From Snodgrassella sp. CFCC 13594 (GTDB lineage: Bacteria > Pseudomonadota > Gammaproteobacteria > Burkholderiales > Neisseriaceae): DNA of 64,000 bases. A program made the translations under genes and the position numbers. Location of the stretch: the NCBI RefSeq assembly GCF_001590725.1, contig NZ_LQXR01000006.1:56872-120871 (forward strand), in the 5' to 3' direction. The stretch's first letter is position 1, and each line of letters opens with the position of its first letter. The notes beneath the pieces were generated by a model. That model did not search any database and was not told the origin of the DNA. It was given only the letters and a program-made list of their open reading frames with translations. Shown here piece after piece: positions 56,313 through 64,000 of the stretch.

Positions 56313-57449
56313 TTAGCGGGTGAGGGGTGAGGCCTGATTTTCGGGCCAGCTGATGTACACGGATTCATCCCAAGTAGGCTGGGCAATGTTATTGAGTTCC
56401 CAGTAGGAAGACAGTACTTGGCTTTTGATGATTCTGCCTGAGGGTAGACGGATATGGAAAATACCAAAACTGCCTAAGTAGGCAATTTCTTTAACCACGC
56501 CTTGTGCCCAATTGTATTCGCCTAAATTGACCGGTTTGTCTTGGTGGATATTGATGTCTTCAGGGCGGATTGAGAGCCAAATTTGCTGATCGTCCGGTCC
56601 AGTTATGCCATGGCCCAAATACACAGGCTGCTGCAAGTCAGGGCATTGGATTACCACGTGATCGGGGTCGTCTTCCACCACTTTGCCGGGAATGATGTTG
56701 GTTTCACCCATGAACTCAGCAGTAAAGCGGCTATTCGGATAGTCATAGATGTCGCTGGGTGTGCCCACTTGTTTGAGTTGGCCTTCTGACATAATGGCTA
56801 TACGGGTGGCCATGGTCATGGCTTCTTCTTGGTCATGGGTTACCATGATGCAAGTAGCACCTACTTGTTCTAAGGTATTGACCAATTCAAGTTGAGTTTG
56901 CTGGCGCAGTTTTTTATCCAACGCCCCTAAAGGTTCATCCAACAACAGCAATTTAGGGCGCTTGGCCAAGCTGCGTGCCAATGCCACCCGTTGCTGTTGT
57001 CCGCCAGAGAGTTGGTGAGGTTTGCGTTTGGCGTATTTGGTCATTTGAACCAAACGCAGCATTTCTTCAACGCGAGCGCCAATTTCGTCTTTATTCAGCT
57101 TGTCTTGTTTTAGGCCAAAAGCAATATTTTGTTCCACCGTCATATGGGGAAACAAGGCATAGCTTTGAAACATCATGTTGATGGGGCGGTCATAAGGTTG
57201 CAGGTGGGTGATGTCTTCGCCATCTAAGATGATGTGTCCTTGCGTAGGCGTTTCCATACCGGCCAACATGCGCAGTAAAGTTGATTTACCGCTGCCTGAG
57301 CTACCCAATAAAGCAAAAATTTCATGTTGCTTGATGGTGAGGTTGACATGGTCTACGGCATAGTTATCGCCATAGGTTTTGACGATGTCTTTGATTTGTA
57401 AATAAGGAGTGGTGCTGTCGGTTGCTTTTGGCGTTGCATTGTCGCTCAT
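56313..57449 (-). CDS. potG: Putrescine/spermidine ABC transporter ATP-binding protein (PotG-like)
   Basis: A 378-residue ATPase. Walker [10 protein letters not shown] near residue 46, signature [14 protein letters not shown], Walker [13 protein letters not shown]; the switch His is [17 protein letters not shown] domain follows at about 280-360. First gene of potGHI. The substrate-binding gene (potF/potD) is not beside it and must lie elsewhere. A small hairpin ACAAGG/CCTTGT lies upstream at 57490-57517. Confidence 0.93.
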   Translation of the reverse strand: MSDNATPKATDSTTPYLQIKDIVKTYGDNYAVDHVNLTIKQHEIFALLGSSGSGKSTLLRMLAGMETPTQGHIILDGEDITHLQPYDRPINMMFQSYALFPHMTVEQNIAFGLKQDKLNKDEIGARVEEMLRLVQMTKYAKRKPHQLSGGQQQRVALARSLAKRPKLLLLDEPLGALDKKLRQQTQLELVNTLEQVGATCIMVTHDQEEAMTMATRIAIMSEGQLKQVGTPSDIYDYPNSRFTAEFMGETNIIPGKVVEDDPDHVVIQCPDLQQPVYLGHGITGPDDQQIWLSIRPEDINIHQDKPVNLGEYNWAQGVVKEIAYLGSFGIFHIRLPSGRIIKSQVLSSYWELNNIAQPTWDESVYISWPENQASPLTR

Positions 57450-57754
57450 GGTTCCACGCTCCAGAGAATTCAATCTGATGTTGCCAATAACAAGGGTTAA
57501 TCGAGGCTAATCCTTGTGCAGTGGGCATTTTAAGCAAGCGTATGACCTAGGGCAATGGGCTGTCAACACAAATTAACAAAATCCCTAACTTATTTTTGAT
57601 TATTCTTATCTGAACAAAAATATGTTTATGATGCATTAATTTGAATGAGGAGGTCCTGCTGTGGTTCATGCATAGGGAGGTGGCAGTATCTGTGGCTGGC
57701 TGAAAAGCCATGCCTTGGTGTAGTATTTGGGGTTTGTGATTAAGGATAAATGTC
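57450..57754. promoter_or_regulatory. 305-base divergent promoter region between potG and the acidic protein gene
   Basis: Contains the hairpin ACAAGG(57490-57495)/CCTTGT(57512-57517) in the potG leader and a very AT-rich stretch 57575-57640. A strong ribosome-site-like GAGGAGGT near 57647-57654 is followed by GTG and a four-codon frame only. No gene is seen. Confidence 0.4.
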
Positions 57755-58111
57755 ATGCAAACTTTGCCGTATCAGCCTGAAGTGGCAATGCGCATGCAGG
57801 CCAATAGCCATGAAGCTATCGATGAAGGCGCACGGTTTTACCACACCACCAACGGCTATTGGGTGGCGTGGCACAATGGCATGGCTGCTGTATTGGCCGA
57901 CGATACACCGCCGGATGTGCCGTGCGACTGGGTAGAAGGTGCTCATGATTTGGCCGAATTGGTTGAGTTGATTGAGAGCGGTGCTTATGCCGAGGTTGAA
58001 GAATTTGATGGCGATGATGAGGCTTGGCATGATGCTTTGGCTGATGCCGCTGCTGGTGGTGAACACGGTTGTGCTTGTGGTGATGGTGGTTGTCATCATC
58101 ATGAGCATTGA
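57755..58111 (+). CDS. Acidic protein with Cys/His metal-binding-like tail, unknown
   Basis: A 118-residue cytoplasmic protein. Residues 1-95 are strongly acidic (runs like FDGDDEAWHD) with aromatic residues (FYHTTNGYWVAWHNG). The last 15 residues, HGCACGDGGCHHHEH, hold C106, C108, C113 and five histidines, a likely metal site. The tail resembles metallochaperone and SlyD-type ends, but the body is not recognised. AAGGA is eight bases before ATG. It ends 36 bases before coaBC and probably shares its transcript. Confidence 0.7.
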   Translation: MQTLPYQPEVAMRMQANSHEAIDEGARFYHTTNGYWVAWHNGMAAVLADDTPPDVPCDWVEGAHDLAELVELIESGAYAEVEEFDGDDEAWHDALADAAAGGEHGCACGDGGCHHHEH

Positions 58112-58146
58112 TGGTCAATTTCAGTCGTACTTTCAGGCAGCTTGAT

Positions 58147-59328
58147 ATGAGTAAACACATACTACTGGGCGTGAGTGGTGGCATCGCGGCCTATAAAAGC
58201 TGCGAGCTGGTTCGTTTGCTGGTGAAAGCCGGTCATGACGTCAGTGTCGTGATGACGGCGGCAGCCACTGAATTTGTATCGCCCACTACATTTCAAGCAT
58301 TGAGTGGACATCCTGTGTTGTTGGACACACATGATGGTGTGCAGGGTAATGGCATGGCCCACATCAATTTGACACGGGCAGCGGATGTGATGCTGATTGC
58401 ACCTGCAACCGCTAACACCTTGGCTAAGCTTGCTTATGGCTTCGCCGACAACCTACTCACCAACTTGGCGGCAGCGCGTGCGTGCCCATTGGCGGTAGCG
58501 CCTGCCATGAATGTGCAGATGTGGGCCAATCCGGCGAATCAACGCAATATAACGCAATTACAGCAGGACGGTGTGGCTGTGTTGGGTCCAGGCTATGGAG
58601 CCCAAGCCTGTGGTGAAGTCGGTGCTGGGCGGATGCTTGAAGCAGCCGATCTGGCTGATTTAGTGCCAGATTTGTGGACGCCCAAGCGCTTGGCTGGTAA
58701 GCGGGTATTGATTACGGCTGGTGCCACGTTTGAAGCCATTGATCCAGTGCGCGGCATCACCAATATTTCCAGTGGGCGTATGGGCTTGGCACTGGCGCGA
58801 GCTTGTCGCGCTGCTGGGGCGCGCGTGAACTTAATTTATGGGCAGGTGCAGGCAAGTATTCCACCTCATTTGGCACATGTGGAGCAGGCGGAAAGCGCTG
58901 AAGCCATGTATGCAGCGGTGCATCGGTTGGTGGCTGATCAGGATGTGTTTATCGCTGTGGCTGCGGTGGCTGACTATAAAGTGCACAATGTTAGCGAACA
59001 CAAGATCAAAAAAGAGGACTCGGCATCGGTGCCTGTGATTGAATTGGTGGAGAATCCAGATATTTTGGCCTCAGTGACTGCGCTACCAAAACCGCCGTTT
59101 TGTGTGGGTTTTGCTGCTGAAAGTCATGATGTGCTGGCGTATGCACGGGTCAAGCGTGTGAAAAAAAAGGTGCCTTTGCTGGTGGCCAATTCGGTGGCGC
59201 AAGCCATGGGAAAACCCACTAATCAGGTGGTGCTGATTACCGCTGATGCTGAAATCGTGTTGCCTGAATTGAGTAAAGACGAAACGGCCATGGCCATTGT
59301 GGCGCAGTTGGCTGATATGCTGGGTTGA
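58147..59328 (+). CDS. coaBC: Bifunctional phosphopantothenoylcysteine decarboxylase/synthetase
   Basis: A 393-residue fusion. CoaC (about 1-190): GVSGGIAAYKSCELVR, catalytic His in GMAHINLTR, PAMNVQMW, and the Cys in AQACGEVGAGRM. CoaB (about 190-393): RVLITAGATFEAIDPVRGIT and SSGRMGLALA. It makes phosphopantetheine in CoA synthesis using FMN and CTP. ATG 58147 fits the family start. First of coaBC-dut-ung, all on the plus strand. Confidence 0.95.
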   Translation: MSKHILLGVSGGIAAYKSCELVRLLVKAGHDVSVVMTAAATEFVSPTTFQALSGHPVLLDTHDGVQGNGMAHINLTRAADVMLIAPATANTLAKLAYGFADNLLTNLAAARACPLAVAPAMNVQMWANPANQRNITQLQQDGVAVLGPGYGAQACGEVGAGRMLEAADLADLVPDLWTPKRLAGKRVLITAGATFEAIDPVRGITNISSGRMGLALARACRAAGARVNLIYGQVQASIPPHLAHVEQAESAEAMYAAVHRLVADQDVFIAVAAVADYKVHNVSEHKIKKEDSASVPVIELVENPDILASVTALPKPPFCVGFAAESHDVLAYARVKRVKKKVPLLVANSVAQAMGKPTNQVVLITADAEIVLPELSKDETAMAIVAQLADMLG

Positions 59329-59430
59329 TTCAAACAGTCTAAACTTTACGGTAGGCTTCCTGAATACTGGAAGTGGGTTCCGCCTGCTCATTTAATAATT
59401 TCTTTCTTTTCCATTGGATAATATTCAATC

Positions 59431-59898
59431 ATGACTTCATCTGTTTCGCATCCTGAAGTGCAATTGCGCATCCTTAACCCCAAAGTGGCCGATTATTTGC
59501 CGCAGTATGCCACCGCCGGTTCCGCAGGGTTGGATTTGCGCGCCTGTTTGGATGAAGCGGTGACCCTGGCGCCAGGGTCGGTGTATTTGGTGCCGACAGG
59601 GCTGGCTATGTATTTGGCTAATCCTGCCTTGGCGGCGATGATTTTGCCGCGCTCGGGCTTGGGCCACAAAAACGGCATTGTGCTGGGTAATTTGGTGGGG
59701 TTGATTGATTCGGATTACCAGGGGGAGTTGAAAGTGTCTCTGTGGAATCGAGGTGTTGAACCTTTTGTGATTGAACCATTCGCCCGTGTGGCACAAATGG
59801 TGATTGTGCCAGTGGTTCAGGCAGCTTTTTGCGTGGTAGATGAATTTGTGCAGAGCGAACGGGGTGAAGGTGGTTTTGGTAGTACCGGTCACGCATAA
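59431..59898 (+). CDS. dut: dUTP diphosphatase
   Basis: A 155-residue trimeric dUTPase with its motifs: [41 protein letters not shown] and [11 protein letters not shown]. It removes dUTP and supplies dUMP, complementing ung just downstream. ATG 59431 follows coaBC by 102 bases. Confidence 0.96.
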   Translation: MTSSVSHPEVQLRILNPKVADYLPQYATAGSAGLDLRACLDEAVTLAPGSVYLVPTGLAMYLANPALAAMILPRSGLGHKNGIVLGNLVGLIDSDYQGELKVSLWNRGVEPFVIEPFARVAQMVIVPVVQAAFCVVDEFVQSERGEGGFGSTGHA

Positions 59899-59953
59899 TA
59901 TCGGTGGTGGATTTTCAGTCAGCTTAATTGAAGCGGTTGAATAGGAGTAGACG

Positions 59954-60613
59954 ATGAGCACCTGGCATGACGCCATCGGTAGTGAAAAGCAGCAGCCTTA
60001 TTTCCAGCATATTTTGAATAGTGTACGCACAGAGCGCGAGGCAGGTATATCTGTTTATCCTCCCGCGCACGATGTATTTAATGCATTTAAGGCCACCGAA
60101 TTTGACCATGTTAATGTGGTGATTTTGGGCCAAGATCCATATCACGGTCCCAATCAGGCGCACGGGTTGTCATTCTCAGTGCGAGAAGGAGTGGCTATCC
60201 CGCCTTCATTGGTGAATATTTACAAGGAATTGGCCGATGATATTCCCGGCTTTCAGATGCCCCAACAGGGTTATTTACAGCACTGGGCTGAACAAGGCGT
60301 ATTGCTGCTGAACACGGTGTTGACTGTGCGCGCTGGTGTGGCGCACTCACATGCAGAACTGGGCTGGGAAACCTTTACTGATCGTGTGATTGCAGCGCTG
60401 AATCAAGAGCGCGAGCATATTGTGTTTATGCTTTGGGGTAGCCACGCACAGAAAAAAGGGGCGATGATCGATCGGTGCAAACACTTGGTATTGACCGCGC
60501 CACATCCTTCGCCCTTGTCGGCGTATCGGGGTTTTTTTGGTTGCAAGCATTTTTCCCAAGCCAATGCTTATTTGGTGGCCCATGGTAAGACACCGATTGA
60601 CTGGCAGGTGTGA
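59954..60613 (+). CDS. ung: Uracil-DNA glycosylase (family 1)
   Basis: A 219-residue enzyme with [18 protein letters not shown] (catalytic Asp), LLLNTVLTV and [13 protein letters not shown] (catalytic His). It removes uracil from DNA. Starts 55 bases after dut with TAGGAG upstream. Confidence 0.97.
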   Translation: MSTWHDAIGSEKQQPYFQHILNSVRTEREAGISVYPPAHDVFNAFKATEFDHVNVVILGQDPYHGPNQAHGLSFSVREGVAIPPSLVNIYKELADDIPGFQMPQQGYLQHWAEQGVLLLNTVLTVRAGVAHSHAELGWETFTDRVIAALNQEREHIVFMLWGSHAQKKGAMIDRCKHLVLTAPHPSPLSAYRGFFGCKHFSQANAYLVAHGKTPIDWQV

Positions 60614-60814
60614 TGATTGGTGTTCATTCGTCGGTCTGGTGGTTGTTTAATGGGCGTCCATGTTCTGTTGTTTCAGGCAACCTGCAACAGCAACATTGAT
60701 GATCAGGCTTATGCCGCCACACGGCAGGTTGCTGATGAAAATTCCAATACCAAAGTCATTCGCTGCCCAAAGTGGCTTGAGCCCGGGTGACTAATTTTAA
60801 TCAACGAGACAAAT

Positions 60815-61879
60815 ATGGATTCACTAACGCAGATTGCCTTGGGTGCCACGGTGCAAGGCATCGGCTTGGGTCGCTATCAGGGCAGAAAATCACTGGCCTA
60901 TGGCGCAATTTTGGCCACATTGCCTGATTTGGATGTGTTTATTCGATACACTGATCCAGTATCGCAAATGACGTTACACCGTGGATTCAGTCATTCATTG
61001 CTGGTGTTGCCCTTGCTGGCGCTGGTGTTGGCATGGGCCATCAAAAAGAAGTGGCCGAATACGCATTATTCGTTTGCGCGGCTGTATTGGACGCTCTGCT
61101 TTACCTTGATTACCCATCCTTTGCTGGATGCGTTTACTGTATATGGCACACAGCTATTTTGGCCGCTGGAGAAAATGATTGGCTTTTCGCCACAACAGTG
61201 GTCAGGGGTGTTTATCGTTGATCCTCTTTATACTGTTCCTTTGCTAATGGCGCTGTCTTTGGCTTTATGGGTTGGCCTGAATAAAAAGGCCATTCGTTGG
61301 CTGAGCATGGCGTTGGTTTGGAGTACGGTGTATTTGGCGTGGGGTACATATGGACAATATCATCACGAACAGCGTGTGCGGGCTTATTTAACCCAGCAAG
61401 GTATTCACGTTACCCGCATCATGGCAGTGCCTATGCCGCTCAATACACTGGTTTTCCGAGTGGTAGCGCAGACCAGTCAGAATGAATACATTGATGCAGT
61501 CAGTGGGTGGCTGGATACTGCGCCACCTGAATACATTATGGAGCCTTTAGGCCAGCAATGGGCTGCCATTTTGGCGGATAACGCCGATTACCAGCAACTC
61601 AACTGGTTTGCCGATGGCTGGCTGCGGGTGGATAAAATAGGCCACGCTTTGGTGGTCACTGATTTGCGCATGGGCGTGCCTGGGTATCATAATTTTCGTT
61701 TTGTATTGGCTCAGCAGCAACACGGAGCGTGGCGCAATATATTGCCGCAACGCTATGTGCAGCCTCAACATTTAAACACAGTGACAGGCCTGCAGCTGAT
61801 TTGGCAACGCATGTGGTCGAATCAATTGCCTTTGCCATTGGCGCGTTGGGCGCAGGCAGAAGACCATCCCCAGCCTTAA
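60815..61879 (+). CDS. YdjM/DUF457-type inner-membrane metal-dependent hydrolase
   Basis: A 354-residue protein. The N-terminal half (about 1-170) has four or five helices and histidine motifs LHRGFSHSLLVL and THPLLDAFT plus TLPDLD, the YdjM family metal site. The C-terminal half is a soluble domain, probably periplasmic. Members are called LexA-regulated putative hydrolases; substrate unknown. 35 bases before the end of its upstream gap no strong promoter is seen. Confidence 0.83.
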   Translation: MDSLTQIALGATVQGIGLGRYQGRKSLAYGAILATLPDLDVFIRYTDPVSQMTLHRGFSHSLLVLPLLALVLAWAIKKKWPNTHYSFARLYWTLCFTLITHPLLDAFTVYGTQLFWPLEKMIGFSPQQWSGVFIVDPLYTVPLLMALSLALWVGLNKKAIRWLSMALVWSTVYLAWGTYGQYHHEQRVRAYLTQQGIHVTRIMAVPMPLNTLVFRVVAQTSQNEYIDAVSGWLDTAPPEYIMEPLGQQWAAILADNADYQQLNWFADGWLRVDKIGHALVVTDLRMGVPGYHNFRFVLAQQQHGAWRNILPQRYVQPQHLNTVTGLQLIWQRMWSNQLPLPLARWAQAEDHPQP

Positions 61880-61912
61880 ATCCTGTCATGACGTCATGGT
61901 TTACTCAATCTT

Positions 61913-61924
61913 TTCAGGCAGCCT
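61913..61924 (-). repeat. DNA uptake sequence
   Basis: Exact copy in the 102-base gap before rep. Confidence 0.85.
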
Positions 61925-61981
61925 TGATGATCGTGGATTGAATAGCTATTTTAGGGATTGGGGTAAAGGAATAGAACCAGT

Positions 61982-63973
61982 ATGAAACTCAACCCACCGC
62001 AACGTGAAGCCATTCATTATTTGGGCGGCCCACTTTTGGTATTGGCTGGTGCCGGAAGTGGTAAAACCCGAGTGATTACCGAGAAAATCGCTTATTTGAT
62101 CACCGAAGCAGGCTATCCGTCGCACCACATCGCGGCCATCACCTTCACCAATAAGGCTGCTAAAGAAATGCAGGAGCGGGTAGCGCAATTGTTGAATAAG
62201 CAACAATTGCGTGGTTTGACGGTGTGCACCTTTCATGCTTTAGGCATGCGCATTTTGCGAGAGGAAGCAGACGCCGCTGGTTACAAAAGGCAGTTTTCCA
62301 TTTTGGATGCCGCCGACGCGAACAAGATTGTGGCAGAGCTTTTGGGCAGCAGTGGTCGGGATGCAGTATTCAAAGCCCAACACCGCATTTCATTGTGGAA
62401 AAATGATTTAATTTCGCCAGAAACAGCGTTTCAGATAGCCGAAAATGAGTGGGAGCGCCAAATAGCAGTGCTCTATACCAACTATCAAGAAACGTTGATA
62501 AGCTATCAGGCGGTGGATTTTGATGATTTGATTCGCATTCCGACTGAGCTTCTGCGTCAGAATACTGCGCTCAGGCATAAGTGGCAGCTGCGTTTGCGCT
62601 ACCTACTGGTGGATGAGTGCCAAGATACCAATACTTGCCAATATGCGTTGATGCGTTTATTGACGGGTGCGGAAGGGCTGTTTACGGCTGTGGGGGATGA
62701 TGACCAGAGCATTTATGCGTGGCGGGGTGCCAACATGGAAAATCTACGCTTGTTGCAACAGGACTATCCCCAGCTAAAAATCATTAAGCTTGAGCAAAAC
62801 TACCGCTCTAGTGCGCGTATTTTGCGGGTGGCTAATCAGGTTATTGCGCACAATCCCAAGTTGTTTCAAAAAACGCTGTGGAGCGAATATGGCTTGGGTG
62901 AGATGATCGATGCCATTGCGTGCAAAGATGAGCAGCATGAGGCTGATGTGGTGGTGGGTCGTATTGCACACCATAAGCTTATCGGTGGTGATGCGGTGCA
63001 TTATCGCGATTTTGCTGTTTTGTATCGAGGTAATCATCAGGCGCGCGTTTTTGAGGAAGCGCTTCGAAGCCGGCGGATTCCATATAAATTATCGGGCGGT
63101 CAAAGTTTTTTTGATAAAGCTGAAATTAAAGATGTGTTGGCGTATGTGCGCTTATTGGCCAATGGAGATGACGACCCCGCTTTTTTGCGCGCCATCACTA
63201 CACCCCGCCGCGGCATTGGACAGACCACTTTGGCTAAGCTCAATGATTTTGCCAAAATGCACCAATGTAGTTTGTTTCAGGCAGCCCAAAATGCAGCGGC
63301 GCTGGCATTGTTGTCGACTCAAAGTCGAGCTCAAGTGATGTTGTTTATGGCGTTGTTGTCAGATTATCGTCAGAAGGCAGAAAATGAAGATGCGGGTCAT
63401 GTATTACAAAGCCTGCTCACAGACATCAACTATGAAAACCATTTGCTCACTTCGGAAGAAGGAAAGGCGGGTGAAATCAAATGGCGTAATGTGCAAGACT
63501 TGGCGCGATGGATTGCCAAAAAAGGCAAAGAAGATGCGAAAACCCTCATAGACGTTGCTCAAACGATCGCGCTCATGACTTTATTAGAAGGTAAAGGCGA
63601 TGAGGAAATAGATGCAGTTAGCATGTCGACATTGCATGCCTCTAAGGGGTTGGAGTATCCCCATGTATTTTTGGTGGGTTGTGAAGAAGGGTTGTTTCCT
63701 CATGCAGACAGTGTAGAAGAAGGCAATGTTGAGGAAGAACGGCGGCTGATGTATGTGGGCATCACTCGGGCACAAAAAACACTAACACTAACGCATTGTC
63801 TCAAGCGCAAACGTGCCGGCGCTTGGCAGTTTTTGGAGCCCAGTCGTTTTATTGAGGAAATGCCAAATGAAGATGTGCGCATCTTGGGTCGAAAAAATAG
63901 TGAGCCAATTGTGAGCCAAGCTGAAGGTAAAAGTCGTTTGGCGGACATGATGGCGCTACTGGATAAGAAATAA
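61982..63973 (+). CDS. rep: ATP-dependent DNA helicase Rep
   Basis: A 663-residue SF1A helicase, near the 673 of E. coli. Walker A LAGAGSGKTR at 21-30, AITFTNKAAKEM (Ia), LLVDECQDTN (II), GDDDQSIYAWRGA (III), LEQNYRSS (IV), VSMSTLHASKGLEYPHVF (V) and EERRLMYVGITRAQ (VI). It is 3'-5' translocase clearing proteins ahead of forks. ATG 61982. The gene is intact and its stop is 27 bases before the window's end. Confidence 0.96.
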   Translation: MKLNPPQREAIHYLGGPLLVLAGAGSGKTRVITEKIAYLITEAGYPSHHIAAITFTNKAAKEMQERVAQLLNKQQLRGLTVCTFHALGMRILREEADAAGYKRQFSILDAADANKIVAELLGSSGRDAVFKAQHRISLWKNDLISPETAFQIAENEWERQIAVLYTNYQETLISYQAVDFDDLIRIPTELLRQNTALRHKWQLRLRYLLVDECQDTNTCQYALMRLLTGAEGLFTAVGDDDQSIYAWRGANMENLRLLQQDYPQLKIIKLEQNYRSSARILRVANQVIAHNPKLFQKTLWSEYGLGEMIDAIACKDEQHEADVVVGRIAHHKLIGGDAVHYRDFAVLYRGNHQARVFEEALRSRRIPYKLSGGQSFFDKAEIKDVLAYVRLLANGDDDPAFLRAITTPRRGIGQTTLAKLNDFAKMHQCSLFQAAQNAAALALLSTQSRAQVMLFMALLSDYRQKAENEDAGHVLQSLLTDINYENHLLTSEEGKAGEIKWRNVQDLARWIAKKGKEDAKTLIDVAQTIALMTLLEGKGDEEIDAVSMSTLHASKGLEYPHVFLVGCEEGLFPHADSVEEGNVEEERRLMYVGITRAQKTLTLTHCLKRKRAGAWQFLEPSRFIEEMPNEDVRILGRKNSEPIVSQAEGKSRLADMMALLDKK

Positions 63974-64000
63974 CCTTAGATTGCTGCCTTGCAGCCGGTG

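Noticed and set aside
57647..57675. Strong GAGGAGGT followed by a four-codon GTG frame as a leader peptide.
   Set aside because: Too short, no link to an attenuator structure, and upstream of a gene with its own ribosome site.
60650..60790. 46-codon frame MGVHVLLFQATC... between ung and the YdjM-type gene.
   Set aside because: No good ribosome site, it contains a degenerate uptake sequence, and no family is recognised; likely chance.

Overview
The window looks like a chromosomal segment of a member of the Neisseriaceae (Betaproteobacteria) of roughly even base composition. The main evidence is a 12-base DNA uptake sequence, AGGCTGCCTGAA, found exactly 23 times in 64 kb on both strands, with many one-mismatch copies. 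This is the dialect described for Simonsiella and relatives, not the ATGCCGTCTGAA of Neisseria gonorrhoeae. Gene content agrees: a FetA/FetB-type xenosiderophore locus with an AraC regulator, hemN next to fnr, and an MsrA-MsrB fusion. No phage, transposase, CRISPR array or plasmid function was found. Genus and species cannot be fixed from the sequence alone.

Layout. 1-5.7 kb: partial M23 peptidase, YihY membrane protein, WrbA-like quinone reductase, NfsA-like nitroreductase, aldehyde dehydrogenase with a structured leader. 5.8-9.8 kb: HrpA helicase. 10-20.1 kb: iron-siderophore island, comprising TonB-dependent receptor, unknown periplasmic protein, periplasmic esterase, ferric-siderophore reductase, binding lipoprotein, two permeases, ATPase, a small membrane protein and a divergent AraC regulator, with two Fur-box-like sites. 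20.1-25.6 kb: ubiquinone genes (two UbiH-family monooxygenases and UbiB) around a Bax-inhibitor-1 protein. 25.6-30.8 kb: envelope and housekeeping genes, including the rsmI / yraN-diaA-dolP block. 30.8-31.1 kb: tRNA-Asp and tRNA-Val. 31.1-36.2 kb: CPA2 antiporter, tsaB-rimI-uracil glycosylase-like operon, gluQ. 36.2-42.8 kb: cydDC then cydABX (cytochrome bd oxidase and its assembly transporter). 43-52 kb: serC, a MoaB/CinA-like protein, MsrAB, NUDIX hydrolase, thiolase, hemN and fnr with a perfect FNR box between them. 52-57.5 kb: potGHI-type polyamine transporter and a PuuB-like oxidase. 57.7-64 kb: a His/Cys-tailed acidic protein, coaBC, dut, ung, a YdjM-type membrane hydrolase and rep.

The genes suggest a host-associated facultative or microaerobic bacterium: high-affinity bd oxidase, oxygen-independent haem synthesis, FNR control, stolen-siderophore iron uptake, methionine sulfoxide repair and polyamine use. 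It is probably naturally transformable.

The most striking technical feature is the number of single-base frame breaks in otherwise conserved genes: fetC, ubiH, the second ubiH-family gene, ubiB, the CPA2 antiporter, cydD, msrAB, the NUDIX gene and possibly a 61-residue membrane protein. All but fetC and the small protein look like one missing base. Residual indel errors in the assembly are the simplest explanation. The fetC break lies in a run of eight identical bases and could also be a phase-variable switch. I found no wholly new system that I can defend. The best candidates for undescribed biology are the unknown periplasmic protein in the siderophore island, the aldehyde dehydrogenase leader RNA, the His/Cys-tailed protein and the small membrane genes upstream of serC.
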